A stretch of 64,000 bases of DNA from Orthonyx spaldingii. Its lineage: Eukaryota; Chordata; Aves; Passeriformes; Orthonychidae. Positions within the stretch are counted from its first letter, which is position 1. The number at the start of each line of letters is the position of its first letter. The DNA is taken from NCBI GenBank assembly GCA_013397795.1, contig VZTJ01000295.1:969813-1033812 (forward strand). Direction: 5' to 3'. The notes under the pieces are model-generated. The model was not told the DNA's origin. It saw nothing but the letters and a program-made list of their open reading frames with translations, and searched no databases. Both the position numbers and the translations under genes were made by a program. This document shows, piece by piece, positions 1-12,975 of the stretch.

Positions 1-1311
1 ATCGCCCAGCCAGGGCAGGAGACCACCACCCCCTCCAAGCCCCCAGGCTTCTCACTGCTGGATTCAGCATCCAGCAGCACAGCATTCTCAAGCTAAATCC
101 AGCTTTCTCAAACTCAGAAACTTGGAGTCCTTAATGGAACAGATTAACTACAGGGGTTCTTCGGGGCTTAGATACACAAGTGACCCTCTGAACTAGAAAA
201 ATAAAATAAATAAAGTAAATAACATATGGGCACAATAGGCTTGCTTTCATAGAACCACTTTTAAGCCAAAGGAGTGAAGAACAATTTATACTATTTGATA
301 TCTTTTATTCCCTTTTTTCAAAGTAGTATTCAAAAAACTTCTCACTAACCTCTCTCACATTTTAGAAACGGCTGTTGGTCATCTCCAAACATACACATTG
401 GTCTCTCTTCTGGGAGTTCTTAAGCTTTTCAAGACAAGCAAAATGCCTCTCTCCTTCATTACTGGAGAGATAAACTAGATAAACTAGACAAAATCAGCAA
501 ATTGGTACGTTCTAAAAAGTGAGTAATTTAAAGATTTAACTTAAGATATAAGAGCACCGGGTGAGATTATTTATCAATTTAACCATACATTTTGAGTATT
601 TGGACTCAGCTGGGTGCTCAGAGAACATTCCCATTCCAAACAAGGCTTACTCCGGTAATGGCCATCCAGACTTCAGCTACTGCTACGTGCAAAATGTTAC
701 AGAGGCTTTGCCTCTGCTGTAAATGAACACTACTCCTCAACAGTTTTATTTTTCTATAGGCAGTTTTAAACTTTTTCTCTTCATCACAAATATTAAACTC
801 ATAGTATTTGTTTAAATATTCCCCCAAAATCTTTTGCCTTGTTAAACGTTATTTATAAGATTAGGTTAATCTGCTCACATATAGAACAAAGTATGTCCCA
901 AAAAGCCCCTTAAAATCCTTTCTTAGCTGTTTCAATTAGCAGTGGTGGGCCTAGCTTCTCATTAACAAGAAACAATGAAAGTCTACTATCAATCCTTAAA
1001 CTTAACTATCTGTAATTACAAAATTACAAAATAAAAATTCAAGCTTTATGCAGTGAGCTCTCACTAAAATACTCATATAGATTTAAATAACATTACCTAT
1101 TACAATCAAACCTACTGGAGCTGCTGCACCACCTTCGGATTGGCAAAACTAAGCAGTCTTAAAACCTGATAAATAATACAAGAGGTCATTTAGTATATTT
1201 TACAAAGGATAAAATTAAGAGAATTTGTCTTGGATGCAATTTAGCTGCTTCCTTTACTGAAGTTCACTAGTAGGAAAATAATTTTTCTCTGATCTAAATG
1301 AAGCAACAGAA
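1..1311. other. PPP1R9A: Intronic DNA, no feature seen
   Basis: AT-rich non-coding sequence. It lies downstream, in the direction of PPP1R9A transcription, of the exon that ends at 12,973, so it should be PPP1R9A intron. I looked on the minus strand for the next neurabin exon (the segment leading into the PDZ domain) and did not recognise it. The only open frame here (618-827, minus, 69 codons) resembles nothing I know and is treated as chance. Confidence 0.5.
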
Positions 1312-2115
1312 CCACATGACAGCTCAAGCTGGAAGGGATCTACGAAGGTCATCTGGTCCAACTCCCCTGCTCAAGCATAGCACTCCTCATCCAGGACCAC
1401 GTCGAGACAGTTTTGAATATCTCCAAAGACAGAGTATCCATAGCCTCTCTGGGTAACCTGTGTCTGTGCTCAGTCACTCTCACAGGGAAAAAGTTTCCTG
1501 ATGTTCAGAGGGGACCTCCTGTGTTTCAACTGGTGCTCATTGACCCCTGTCACTGGGTATAACTGGAAAGAGCCTGGTTGTGTTTTCTTTGCACCCTCCC
1601 TTCAAGTATTTATATACATAAATAAGACCACCCTTGAGTCTTCACTTCTCCAGGCTTAGCAGTCCCAGTTCTCTCAGCCTTTCCTCACAGGACAGATGAT
1701 CCATACCTGTAATCATCTGTGTAGGCCTTCACTGGACTCTCTCCAGTCTCCTGTGCTGGGGAGCCTGGAATAGGACCCAGAACTCCACATGTGGCCTCAC
1801 CAGTGGTGAGTATTGAGGAAGGATCACCTCCCTTGACCTGATGGCAGCACTCATCCTAACACAGCCCAGAATACAATTGGCCTTCCTCGTTACATGAGCA
1901 CATGGCTGACTCACTTTCCACTTAATGTTCTCCAGCACCCCAGATCCTCTTCTGCAAAGCTGAAGAGGACCCACCCTCTGGATGGTCCCCCAGAATTTAA
2001 TGGCGCATGGGGCCAGGCACAGGACTTTGCACCTCTCCCTGCTGAACTTCATGAGGTTTGTGACTTCCCATCTCTCTGTTCAACCAAATTCCAATCTACC
2101 TCACTGTTGGCACCT
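1312..2115 (-). mobile_element. CR1 LINE fragment, 3' portion, minus strand
   Basis: On the minus strand this reads as the C-terminal part of the CR1 ORF2 reverse transcriptase followed by the CR1 3'UTR. Recognisable degraded peptides include KANCILGCVRMSAAIRSREV and the following block matching the usual 'LVRPH.E' stretch. On the plus strand the familiar CR1 end block 'ggtcatctggtccaactccc' lies near 1,347. The copy is 5'-truncated, as is normal for CR1, and has in-frame stops and small indels, so it is inactive. It lies in a PPP1R9A intron in the same orientation as the gene. Both ends were judged by eye and may be off by tens of bases. Confidence 0.9.
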
Positions 2116-2451
2116 CCAGACCGTATTTAACAAGTTTATCTATGAAAAAGCCTTACTGAAGTGAATGTGGACAATAGCCACTGCTCTCCCCTCACCTATT
2201 AAGCCAGTCATTTCTTTGTAGATGGTTATGAGGTTGGTTAGGCATAACTTCCCCTTTTTAATGGTCAAGACTTACTGGTAATGACTGTGTCATGCACTTG
2301 CAGTAAACCACAGCAAGTCTCAGCAGTTATTTTGGATCTACAGCTGTTAAGCCTGGAGAATTTTTCACTGGCCATACACAGAAAAAGAGAGAAAAGAAAA
2401 GAAAGAATACAAAAAGAGCCCCTCTGTTCAACGGTATTTCCCTCCCCCCCC

Positions 2452-2465
2452 NNNNNNNNNNNNNN
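2452..2465. other. Assembly gap inside a poly-C run
   Basis: Fourteen N bases are flanked on both sides by C homopolymer (about eight on the left, nine on the right). The gap most likely marks a C-run whose length could not be resolved. A purine-rich A/G stretch lies just upstream, at about 2,380-2,415. Confidence 0.95.
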
Positions 2466-5400
2466 CCCCCCCAACTTAAATATTAACATGAAAGAAATGT
2501 GCAAAACATCAAGGAAGCATTTTTTAGTCAACCTACTAAATTAAGAGAGATAACACTAAGCAACTACTTCAGAGGAAAATGCTGGGCAAAGAGGAATAAA
2601 GAGCTACATGGTCTGGTAGTCTCTTCCTATCAAATGTCATACTGAAACATTCTCATTTGTGTTAGTGCACTTTGCCACACTGCTAAATTACCAGCTTTTT
2701 TCAAGTGCTATAAACCTCTGGATTAATGAGTTCTCTCCAGTTTGCCCTTGCAAAAAAATACAACACTAAAATATTTTGAGTATTCTATTTAAACAGTCCA
2801 TGCACAATGAAATCTACTCGGCAATCATTCATGCCAACATGAGTGAGCAAGTATCTTTGGGCTTTTAAGAAGGCAGAGTTAACAGGTAAATATTTAAGTA
2901 TGTCAGATTCTACACATCTAAGGCATCTAGAGTATGTCAGTACCTAAATATATCACCATCCATCTTAAAGATGACTGCAAGCTTATAAAGATGTAAAGAC
3001 GATTACAAACTAGATAAAAAAAATCCTAATGCTTTATCATACAGGCCATGATCTAGATGAATTACAGAGGAGTTTGACAGCATGACTTTTAAAAGCCTCT
3101 CTAGTTTATTGCTTCCACACAACTAATGCGAAATACAGCAATTTTATCAAATGGAAGTCCCTAAGTCTACAGGCAGCATAGACTGAATAGTGAAAGATAT
3201 CCTTTCAATGTGAACCAGCATCTTACGCCCTTGAGATTATTCACTGAATATTACGGCAGATGAAAACTGCAGAATGGAATATCACAAGTCACAGCTGTGT
3301 ACAGACTAAGAAGTGCCGCTTTATGTGTAATAGCATAAGGCAAACAAGTCTTGAAGATAAATTCTGCATTCACTCCTTTCACTGACTTTATCATATGGAA
3401 TTATCTGAGCCATCTGATGGGTCTCTTGAATCAACTGTCGTAAGTAACATGAGTAAAATTAGCTTCTCTCAATAAAACACTTTCTGTATAAAAAACGACA
3501 CCACAGAATAACATCTATTATTTTGTACCATTTAATTACAGGAATGTCAGGTACTGTTTTTAATAGAGTGTGGCCTTCAAGTTCAACAGGACTAAAGACA
3601 ATTGCAACACTTCACAAAATTAACAGACTACTAGACAACACAGTAGTCCATCAGGAACATAGGAAGAGTGCCTGCTATTTATAATTCTTTAATCTGAGTT
3701 GGTAAACATTCAATTCCACTTTAAAAGTGGAATGCTGCCCCTTAGTTTTCAGGTGCCTTTTCTTTTGAATGCAGAGATGCAATAATGGCCCTTTTCAGGC
3801 CTTATGCATCACTCAATGAGCAAGATAAATTTCTAAAGGTCCCTGTTTTGTGATAGAATTAGCCAAGAAAAGACATGTAAGAGCCCCAAATTGCTACAGC
3901 TCTTCCTGCAAACCTACTCGCCTTAAGCAGAATCCATCAGACACGGTCCAGATGAAGTTGCCCTGGGGAGTTATAAAATGACGCCCATAATTCTCTACCA
4001 CTTCCAAAATACTTTGCTTCACATTATCTAGAATGCCTTTGCCTTCCTCACAGCTGCATCACAACGCGGGTTGCTGCTGCCATTCTGGGTGAGCGAGCGA
4101 GTCAGAGTGGCTTTCTCCTTAGCTGTCATCCCCTACAAATGAGTCTCCAGTTTACCGTGAAAGTTTTTGGCTCATAAATCCATCCCCACTACTCAAGTTC
4201 TCCCAGTCACCCATATTTTACTGTAAACCTATGCAATGATAAGGCTTCCCCACTTCCCCTCAAAAGCAAGTGTCATTAGTGTGCTTCAACTTCCTGAGAC
4301 AGAACTACTGAAATTTTTAACAAGGTCTTTTATCTTATCAAAGGCAGATCCTAACTTAGTCTGACATATACTACCTCTGATAAATCCATTTACATGTATT
4401 CCATTTGCCTCTTTGCCTTTGATTCTTTAAAAAGTGTTTTCTATTGCTTTGCTATGGGGAAAAAAAAATAATAATTTTCAGGCAGCCAGAACCATTTTTT
4501 TTCTACTTTCTGAAAAACAGCTATTAAATTTGCTCTTCTGCAGTTAAATACCATCTCTATTTTGATAGTGCTCTTTTAGTTTTGAAATATTTCCTACAAG
4601 ATTTTCTAAAATACAGCTTCTTTGACCCAGCCCCATACAAACCTGAGCACCAGGAATCTGTAGGTTTCTTCTTCATTTCACTAAATGAATTTCCACAATA
4701 AACTGGGAGTGATAACTCTGATCATAACTTCATACTCACTGCATAACACCCAGCTTCCTTTCCTGTTTAATTTTTAATGGATTAATAGCTTTTTACTACT
4801 TGGACTATTTTCCTTTACAAGGTCAAACTCAGCTTGACTTCTGGCAACTTCTTAGTCTCATTTAAGACTTCTGAACTCTGTGACATTCTTCATTTTTTCA
4901 ACAACCACTTATGCCACTCCTTCCAAGTTCTTGGCTAACTTATGATGTTCTCTTTGGCTGACTTTTCTTCTGATTAGGTCTGCCATCATTCTTCTTGTGT
5001 AGTCTGATTTTCTTGGGATGAAAATCGTACGCACATTTTCTAATTCTGAATCAAAGAGCTCCCTTTACTCTTTGGTTCAGCTAATTTCAAAGCATTTCCC
5101 TACAGTTTCTCAGTCTGCACTTTTGAAATTCAAAACATTTAACTGGAAACCCCTTTCAATCTAAACCACATAAACCTCTGATGCAAATTATTTAATCCAA
5201 ATTCTCTTTCTACAAACAGTCCTTCAAGAATGCCTCAATGCTTAAGAAACACAGTTTTTAGGCAACATTACTTCCTTTTAGTTCAAGACCTACATGTGTG
5301 AACATTGCATCCAGGAATTACCAATCTCTAGAATTAGTAGTGAAATTATGACTTATATTAGAATTAGACTCCACAGCATATTGTGGCAGGGACATAACTT

Positions 5401-7554
5401 TATTCCATTTACTGTATTCCAATAATTCCATGTATACCTAATACAAATAAATCCTTTTGCACCTGAAATTATGAGCAAAAGACTCTTCAGTGAAGGCATA
5501 AAATTCCACAGCAATAATGAGATATCTTTGTTCACCACAGTGAATGAATTAAAATAGTAACTCCTGAAATGCTTTATCCCTTCACTATTCTTTATCTGAG
5601 TGCATCCAGTCTTTGAATCGTTAATGTCTACTTCTCATTCCTTTCCTTGATAAATACATATAAAAGGTTCTGCCTTTCATAAAAAGATCTTTCATAAGAG
5701 CATATTGCCAGAGCAAAGAACCTGGTTTTTTACGCTGCTATTATTTTTTACAAGTTATCAAAGTTAGCAGGACAATCCTTGCAGTACAACACATTTTATT
5801 ATTAAAGTCAGTAGAATTCCCCATACTTGACAATACCTGGAAAAAAGTATAAGTTTATTTTATACAGCAGAATAGACATGTTCCAAGCTACCCAGGCAAT
5901 AGCTCTATATGTCAAACCACTTCAGACATCAAGATGAATGAAATTAATTACCAGCTTGCTGCCCATTTTACAAAATTTGAATATGAGCATAAAAGTTCAG
6001 TGATATATTCAACACTACAGGAGTCAGAGACTAAGCCTACCTAATCCTTAGTTTCATGCCTTAGCCAAAACTATCATCCACTCCTAATGTTGTAAACAAA
6101 GCAACGGACTGTGGCATCCCACTCTTTGGGGAAGGGAGCACCCAAGATTCATAGATACTTGTAGTCAAAAGGAACAACAAATGTCAGAGGGTCTGAAAAT
6201 GTTTACAAAATTTTAGCAGCAAATTTTGCACTTGGCATGGAAACCGGCATGTTAGTCCCTTATTTCTTAGTAATACCACACAGCAATGGGTTTTGAACAA
6301 AGTGGGGAGGATGAATGGAGAAAAAGAGAGAGGAAAAGGGAAATGGCTTAAAGAGGGGGAGAGAGAGAAAGGAAAAGAGATCACCAGTCCTGTCCCCAGC
6401 GTCAGTACAGCTGACAAAGTGCCCAGGGTCCTGGGGTGTATGCATATCCAGGCTTCCTGGGTATAACTTTTCACAGGCAGGTGTTCCCCACCCTGGAGAT
6501 ACGTTTCTCACTTTCTGTGTCAATTAGTTATCATGGGCGGTCTGATCTTCTAGACTTTTCTGGAAATGGGTTGGAGGGCTTTACAGGTCTTTGGTGCTCT
6601 TTATGACCACCAAAGGATGACCAGTCTTGATGACTGGGTTGGCGTTCGGTCAGCATTCCAGGCCCATTTCTCAACCTCATTCCTGCACTTGTGCTGTACG
6701 GTGTTGTGCTTATCTCCAGGAGCCCAAACAAGAACATTAGTCTCAGCAAAGTGCTGCCCTTCCTCTGTATGGCACCTTCTTCAGAAACATCCTGATCTTT
6801 CTCACAGAATGTTATTACCAACAATCCTTGGTTGGCTCCACAGCTATCTGGCTATCCGTGTTTGAGAATACATATTAGTTCTCTTATCTTCTAGGCTTCT
6901 ACATGGACACAGGAGCTGAAGTAGTGAACCAAATTTAAGGAAAACAAAATATTCTTTCAGTGATGGCAAAAAGAGCTATGTATCTTTTTTTATCTGTAAG
7001 CTTTCATAATTAACCCATTCAGAAGTGGATGAATTTCTCAGATACTGTAACCATTTCAAATCTAACACAGCCTCAGAATCTTTCTGCGACTTCTGTCTTC
7101 CATACTGGCCTTAAACAAGTATCCTAACATACACTGTGACTACATTATTTATAGAATTACAGGCTCACTGGGGGTGGAAAATGTGGAGATATCTAAATCC
7201 AACTCTGTATTCAAGTAGAACACACAGAAGTGGTGGCAAGTTTGTTCTGTACAGTACTTGTGGATGGGTAACCGTCTCTTATGATTTCTATGATCTAAAA
7301 TAGTTTATCAACATTTTAACAACAGGTAAATACAATACTGAACATAGAATCAGGCAAAGAAATGCTTCTTTTTTACACTAAGACTTGAAAATGTTTTCAG
7401 CATACTTTATTTTGATGGCTACTAGATAAAGAATAACGATATTTTAGATTAAATATTTCCAACTTAATTAGTCCCAGATTGTTTCAGGTTCTTTCTCCGC
7501 CACTATTTCCATTTCTGAACACATTTTGTCAGGGCAACCCCTCATATCAATACA
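2466..7554. other. PPP1R9A: Intronic DNA, nothing recognised
   Basis: About 5 kb of AT-rich sequence without a convincing exon or well-defined repeat. A purine-rich tract lies at 6,308-6,385. The following 6,385-6,870 is more GC-rich than its surroundings and has overlapping open frames on both strands, none similar to a protein I know. It could be an old, unclassified LTR-type repeat. Confidence 0.45.
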
Positions 7555-8245
7555 AGTTGGAGGAATGAAGGGATCAAGAGCAGCCCTGTCAAGAAGGACT
7601 TTGGGGTGCTGGTGGATGAGAGGCTGGACATGACCCAACCATGTGCACTCACAGCCCAGAAAGCCAAATGTGTCCTGAGCTACATCCAAAGCAGTGTGGG
7701 CAGCAGGGCCAGGGAGGGGATTCTGTCCCTCTACTCTGCTCTGGTGAGAGAAACCCCACCTGGAACACTGCATCCAGCTCTGGAGTCCCCAGCAAAGGAA
7801 GGACATGGACTTGTTGGAGTGAGTCCAGAGCAGGATCACTAAGTTGACTAGAGTGATGGAGCACCTTTCCTATGAGGAAAGGAAGAGATACTTGGGATCG
7901 TTCAGCCTGGAAAAGGGAAGGTTTTGGGGTGACCTAATTGCAGCCTTTCAGTACCTGATGGAAACCTACAACAAAGATGGAGAGAGACATTTTATAAGGG
8001 CATGTAGTGACAGGACAAGGGGGAATGGCTTCAAACTGAAAGAAGATAAAATTAAATTATGTATTAGGAAAAGATTCTTTACTATGACGGTGGTGAGACA
8101 TTGGAACGTCTTGCCCAGAGAAGCTGCGGATATCCCAATGTTCAAGGCCAGATTGGATGGAACTGAGCAACCTGGTCTAGTGGAAGGAGTCCCTGCCCAT
8201 GGCAGGGGGTTTGGAACTAAATGATCTTTCAGGTCCCCTCAGAAA
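7555..8245 (+). mobile_element. CR1 LINE fragment, ORF2 C-terminus plus 3'UTR
   Basis: The plus-strand sequence follows the CR1 ORF2 C-terminal region: KDFGVLVDERLDMTQPCAL, then a shifted frame through the 'SRAREGILSLYSALV' block, then (from 7,844) the segment with EHLSYEERKRYLGSFSLEKG and RTRGNGFKLK, ending in the 'HWNVLPREAADIPMFKARLD' stretch. Frameshifts divide the reading frame, so this is a dead 5'-truncated copy. It is opposite in orientation to PPP1R9A. The typical 8-bp terminal repeat is not preserved at its right end, near 8,245. Confidence 0.9.
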
Positions 8246-10499
8246 TGAGGAAAAACTGAAAGAAAGACTCATTCCTTGAACTGATTTTTTAAGTGTGTAA
8301 AAAAAATGTAGTTCATTAAAAAAATTTCAAAGCAACTGTTAAATACAAATTACTTATGTTCTACGCTAAACTATAGCCACAGCACTTGTAAATTGTCTTC
8401 AAAGGCAAGAGAGAGAGTACAAGTTCCAATTCCTGAAGACCATTTGAACAAGACATGATGTGGAAAACTGAAGTGTTGTGGGGTATAAAATTCCATCATA
8501 CTGCATGACAAATGAGAGGAAGCACAACAGGAGGTGCAGGCACTAGTGATTACATTCCCTTCATATGGAATTAGCTGAAGGATAGAAGATCCATTTGCTA
8601 TATATCTTCCTTTCATGTTACCCTCTCTCCCACCTACTCCCCAAACTCTAGAGAGGTCTGCAGAGATGTCCCTTCACCACTGCACCCTAAAGAAGTTTTA
8701 CAGAATGCTGAAAACTGCAGCAGCAGCTTGGGCCAAACCCCCTCGCAGCACCACAAGTCCCCTGCTGTCTGCCATACGGTCTGATCCCATAATACCCAAC
8801 CCCTTGGCTAGTAGGACAGAGCCAGTGGAGCAGAAGGTTGCAAAAGGCGGCTCAGCAGGAGACACAAATTGCTGTTAACAGCTTTAAATGGTTTAACGTG
8901 TACCTGGTGCCAGAAATCAGGCACTAACTGAAGATGCAGCCATCAGCTACCAGGACAGCAGAAACTATGTGCTTGGAAAGAGAAAAAGTGAATATTACTC
9001 TTCATCCTAATTCTCCCCTGGATGGAGGAAACATGGCCCAAAAAAGCACTTATGATTTGGACAATCAATACATTTCCATTTGCTAGGGTGTGGAAAGTCA
9101 TGAACTAATGAATTCTGCACCACTGACAAACCTTGTCCAATTAGCCCATCGTGTTTGGGAAGCAGTATACAACCCAACCCTCAGGAAACCCTGCAAACCC
9201 CAGCGAAAGACCAATAAATCGGTGAGTTGCTGGGTTGGGAGGGTGGTGGTGTTTTGTTTGTTTGGTAGAAAAGTATCCCCGGAAAAACCAGGGTATGTTT
9301 TTCCTTATCCCATTTACTTAACTTTTTCACCTTGTACACTTGTCCTGGAGAGCTTCAGTTCTATTCCTGAGCACAAACACAATACCTCAACACAAGAGCA
9401 GGCCAGTGCTGATAAAGGCCTCTATATCACTACATAAACAGTCATATGAGCAGCTGCAGTATTGTTCACATCCTTTGTTTAGCAACACACTCCTGTCCAC
9501 TGCCATTCTTGGGCCCTTTCGGACTACTTTTTATTGAACAGCACCAAGCTCATTTAAGCTCCCACAGACACACACAACTGCTCACGTCAGCAGTACCAAA
9601 TACACCAAATACAAATAGTACACTCCAAATACCTAGAAACTCTCCAAGCCTGCAGTGGCCTCCAGGCAGTCACCTACTCCTAAAGGGACTTTCAACAGAG
9701 ATGAAATCAGCAAATATATCCCATAATCCTAGAGCAGAGCAAATGGCCCATGGAGCATGGGATCTGTGATAGCAAAATTACAGACTATAACACAGTAGAA
9801 TTTCCTGCATGCATTGACTTGAGTCTTCCTCTTTATAGTGAGTTTCTCAATAACTGAGTCTATTTCCTGCCTGGGAGACAAGCAGAACTCAGTCTTTATC
9901 AGTATGGTAAGATTTTATTCATTTATCCTTCTGCCTATACTTCACTGCTTCTCATAGTCCTCAGTATTTCCATTAACATGACAACAAAGTCCCTTACATG
10001 TCTACCTGAAGAAATCACATAGAAAAATAATCCAAAGATATTTACCAAAATCTGTTGAGATCTTCAAGTAACAACTTTATGGCAATAACTACCCACTGAT
10101 TCTACAGTACACATTCAAATGCCAATTTTGTTAATTATTTCAGAGCTCTCCTGTGGGAGGAGAGTGAAGGTACAATACTGAAATCAGCACTAAACACGTA
10201 CAGTTTGGGTCGGACTTTGCACACCACTATCTAGCAGAATAGTTATGCACAAATTGCATCATTTTCATAAAGACAAATCAGTTTCCAACGGTTCAGAAAA
10301 TACTCCTATATTGCTTTGTATTTTCCTCTCACTCACAACCACACCGTGCATGAGATGATGTTCAGCTAAGTATTAATGAAAACAGTCATGCCCACTAATA
10401 CACAAAATTGTGTAGAACAGAAAAATTCTTGAATAGTTGCTGTCTATTCAGTCAGAAGCAACATCCCCGTGTAACAGATGGGCACAGGGAATGACTGGG
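8246..10499. other. PPP1R9A: Intronic DNA, nothing recognised
   Basis: Non-coding, mostly AT-rich. Overlapping frames at 9,090-9,770 on the plus strand are of chance length and composition, with no recognised domain. I see no RNA gene or repeat that I can name. Confidence 0.45.
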
Positions 10500-10870
10500 T
10501 AAGTTCATCTGCTCGCACTGTGTGAGGGGCCAGAACACAAGCCCCCCTTGCCGCCTGCGCTGCTCGCTGCTCGCTGTGTGCTGCGCACAAAGCTCCTGCC
10601 AGAGCCGGTTCCCAGCCTCCCAGCAGTGTGCCCCATTGGCAGCGCTGCCAGAAGAGGGGAGCAGGAGCCCAGAGACTCGCGGGCCACAAGGACCCACCAG
10701 GGGATTCTCCAGCTGCCCCTCCTGGGTCCCAGCCCGCGGCGGCGTGGCCGGGCAGTGACCTGATGCCACTGGCAGCCTGCCCCGGCTTACACAGCCCCAC
10801 ACTGCCGAGGGAATTACAGAGCACTGCGGAGAAAAGGGAGGACTGCTCCAGGGGCCGCTTTTAATTTTCC
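10500..10870. other. GC-rich, CpG-containing patch in PPP1R9A intron
   Basis: A block of about 370 bp stands out from AT-rich flanks by high GC and many CpG dinucleotides (for example around 10,548-10,565 and 10,725-10,755). Open frames run through it on both strands (126 and 140 codons on minus, 78 on plus), but the high GC alone explains the lack of stop codons. It may be an intronic CpG element, an alternative promoter or enhancer, or an old GC-rich repeat. I cannot distinguish these from sequence alone. Confidence 0.5.
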
Positions 10871-12972
10871 ACAACTTTTGCTGCAGTTCCTCCTGTCAGG
10901 GCCAGCCTTCCACATGGTCTCACTTCTGCTTCCTCACATGACTAACACATTGCACACGCTGGAGGCACCCAGGACACAGAGCAGGACATCTCCCAAACCT
11001 CCCAATCCTTCCTACACTGTTCTCTCCCAGCACAGCTTTTATTCTGCTTTCTTCCTATCTATAATAAAGATGCTAGAATAATGAAAGCAATGATTCTTTT
11101 ACTTTGGATAAGCTTGTTAAGAGTGCTTTATGCTTAAACCCATGACAAAAACACTCTTTTTATTATTTACAAAAATGACTTTTAGGGCATTTTCCTGATG
11201 AACTGTTATTATTACTGTACAATATGTAATCTGAAATGAACATAGCATGAAAAACTTGAAAAGAAAAAAAAAAATACCAATAATTGAGAAAATACTCTTA
11301 AAGCACTTGGCATGACAGCATGATTCAGACAGACAACAGCAACAGCAATATACTCAAGTAAGAATGTCACTATTAGCTCTTTCAGAAACAGAAGAAGAGT
11401 CTGACCATTTCAAGAATAAAATCAGTGGAGTCACTTTCTGGATTCTCATCCATTGAAACCATCATAAACAACTGGTTGATCTTTCAGAAGAGAGAACATC
11501 ATCTTGTCTATTAGTCCAGCTTGAACAGGAAAGGAGTGGAGGGACAACTTCTTTTGCAGTCAAAGTTTTCCCTACTTCACCTCCCCCCAAAAATTCAAGA
11601 AAACCAGCTACTTTAATTATGGGAATAATCAAAAGTGAACAAAAATACTTAGACTTTTTGGTTCATGATGCAAGCCTGAATAAAACACTAACAAAACAAA
11701 ATTAAAAGAAATATCCATTATCTTGTCTTGGAATATTTTCTTTCAGTGTAAAAAAGACTCTTTTCAAAGCATGAAGAAAGACCATTTTTTTTTGCTCCGG
11801 CCCATAACAAACAGATGAAAATCTGGTTGCTTTATTCAGATGAAAACTTCATAATACAATATACATCCTACCCTACTTTAAACCACAGGCAGTGTGAATG
11901 CAGATTTTGTAAATCATATTACTTCGAGTTTAACACTAGAATTTCTGTTCATTGATTTAGTAATTTTCATTGCTAAAATCACACAATGAAAACAGTCAAC
12001 TTCAATTACACATTTTTAATTTTAAAATGTGTACCTTTGAAGTACTCCATGATATATTTGTTTCAAGAAGTCATTTCTGCAAAAATTGCTATGGTTTTGA
12101 ATTGTCCATTAGAAATATGTGGCATCTCCAGCCAGGGTCAAACCACCACACACATGCACTAAAACCAACTTGGAAGTAAAATACTTTTATATTTAACCCT
12201 GAGACTCAGCAGTGAAAAGCTGGTACAATAAAACATAACAAGTTATTGACTAGTTATTCCTTCTTGAACTGAAAAGTACTGGAAACAACATTCTTAGTGG
12301 TAATTTCAAGGTACTTAAAATCAAACTATAACAACTCTGCAAAAAGCACACCCTTCACTAGATTTTAATCAACTGACTTCATCCTTCTATGGCACTAAGA
12401 TGTACTTTCTCTCTCTATATATAAATGCTTTTAAGTTTTAAATAAGTGACAGTGCTACTAGAAAAGATGATACTGATTGAGACAAAATATTAATAGTCCT
12501 CTACTACGGAATCACACTTCAGGACACATCTTTAAATACAGGTACTTTAATAATCTGCAGAGAGCTAAGGAAAAGCCATTCAGGCTAAAGAAGCTGTGAT
12601 TTCAAATGAAATGAAAAAAGCACAAAAACCACCAAATACCCACTGATATTTCACACTGTGGTTACAGTTCAGTCACAGAAGTCAAAACATGCATGTTAAA
12701 ATTCTTGAACCTCACAAGCCCAGCTGTCATTCTCAAATTCTGCTGGTTTAGTCAGCCACCAAGAAATCTAGGAAATGACACGAGCTCATCAGAGCTCAGC
12801 TGCCTTACTTCATTTAAGATTATGCTCACTGGCTGACTGCAATAAAAACATGTATCAAAAGATCTTCTGAAATCTCTTTGGAGGTAAAGATCAAATGTCA
12901 AAATGTCCTTCAAATAAAGCTGCATTTGAAAACAAACCAAACTGCAAAAAAAAGGAACATAAGAAATTTTAC
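10871..12972 (-). other. PPP1R9A: PPP1R9A intron immediately downstream of the first coding exon
   Basis: Intron sequence beginning at the donor at 12,972. It is AT-rich, with no repeat or further exon recognised. The exon frame continues 20 codons past the donor before reaching a stop. That hydrophobic tail is intronic read-through, not protein. Confidence 0.6.
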
Positions 12973-12975
12973 CTT
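12967..12975 (-). promoter_or_regulatory. PPP1R9A: Splice donor ending the PPP1R9A first coding exon
   Basis: The minus strand reads AAG|GTAAAA, with the last exon base at 12,973 and the intron GT at 12,972-12,971. The exon-coding length from the ATG is 1,464 nt, exactly 488 codons, so the intron is phase 0. This matches the known neurabin-1 boundary after the APIK residues. Confidence 0.9.

Noticed and set aside
7468..8224. Frames of 123 and 126 codons at 7.5-8.2 kb as possible genes
   Set aside because: The plus-strand frame is the decayed CR1 ORF2 C-terminus, and the minus-strand frame is its shadow.
12910..12972. The 20-codon hydrophobic tail after the neurabin exon
   Set aside because: It follows a canonical donor (AAG|GTAAAA), and known neurabin continues differently, so it is intron read-through.
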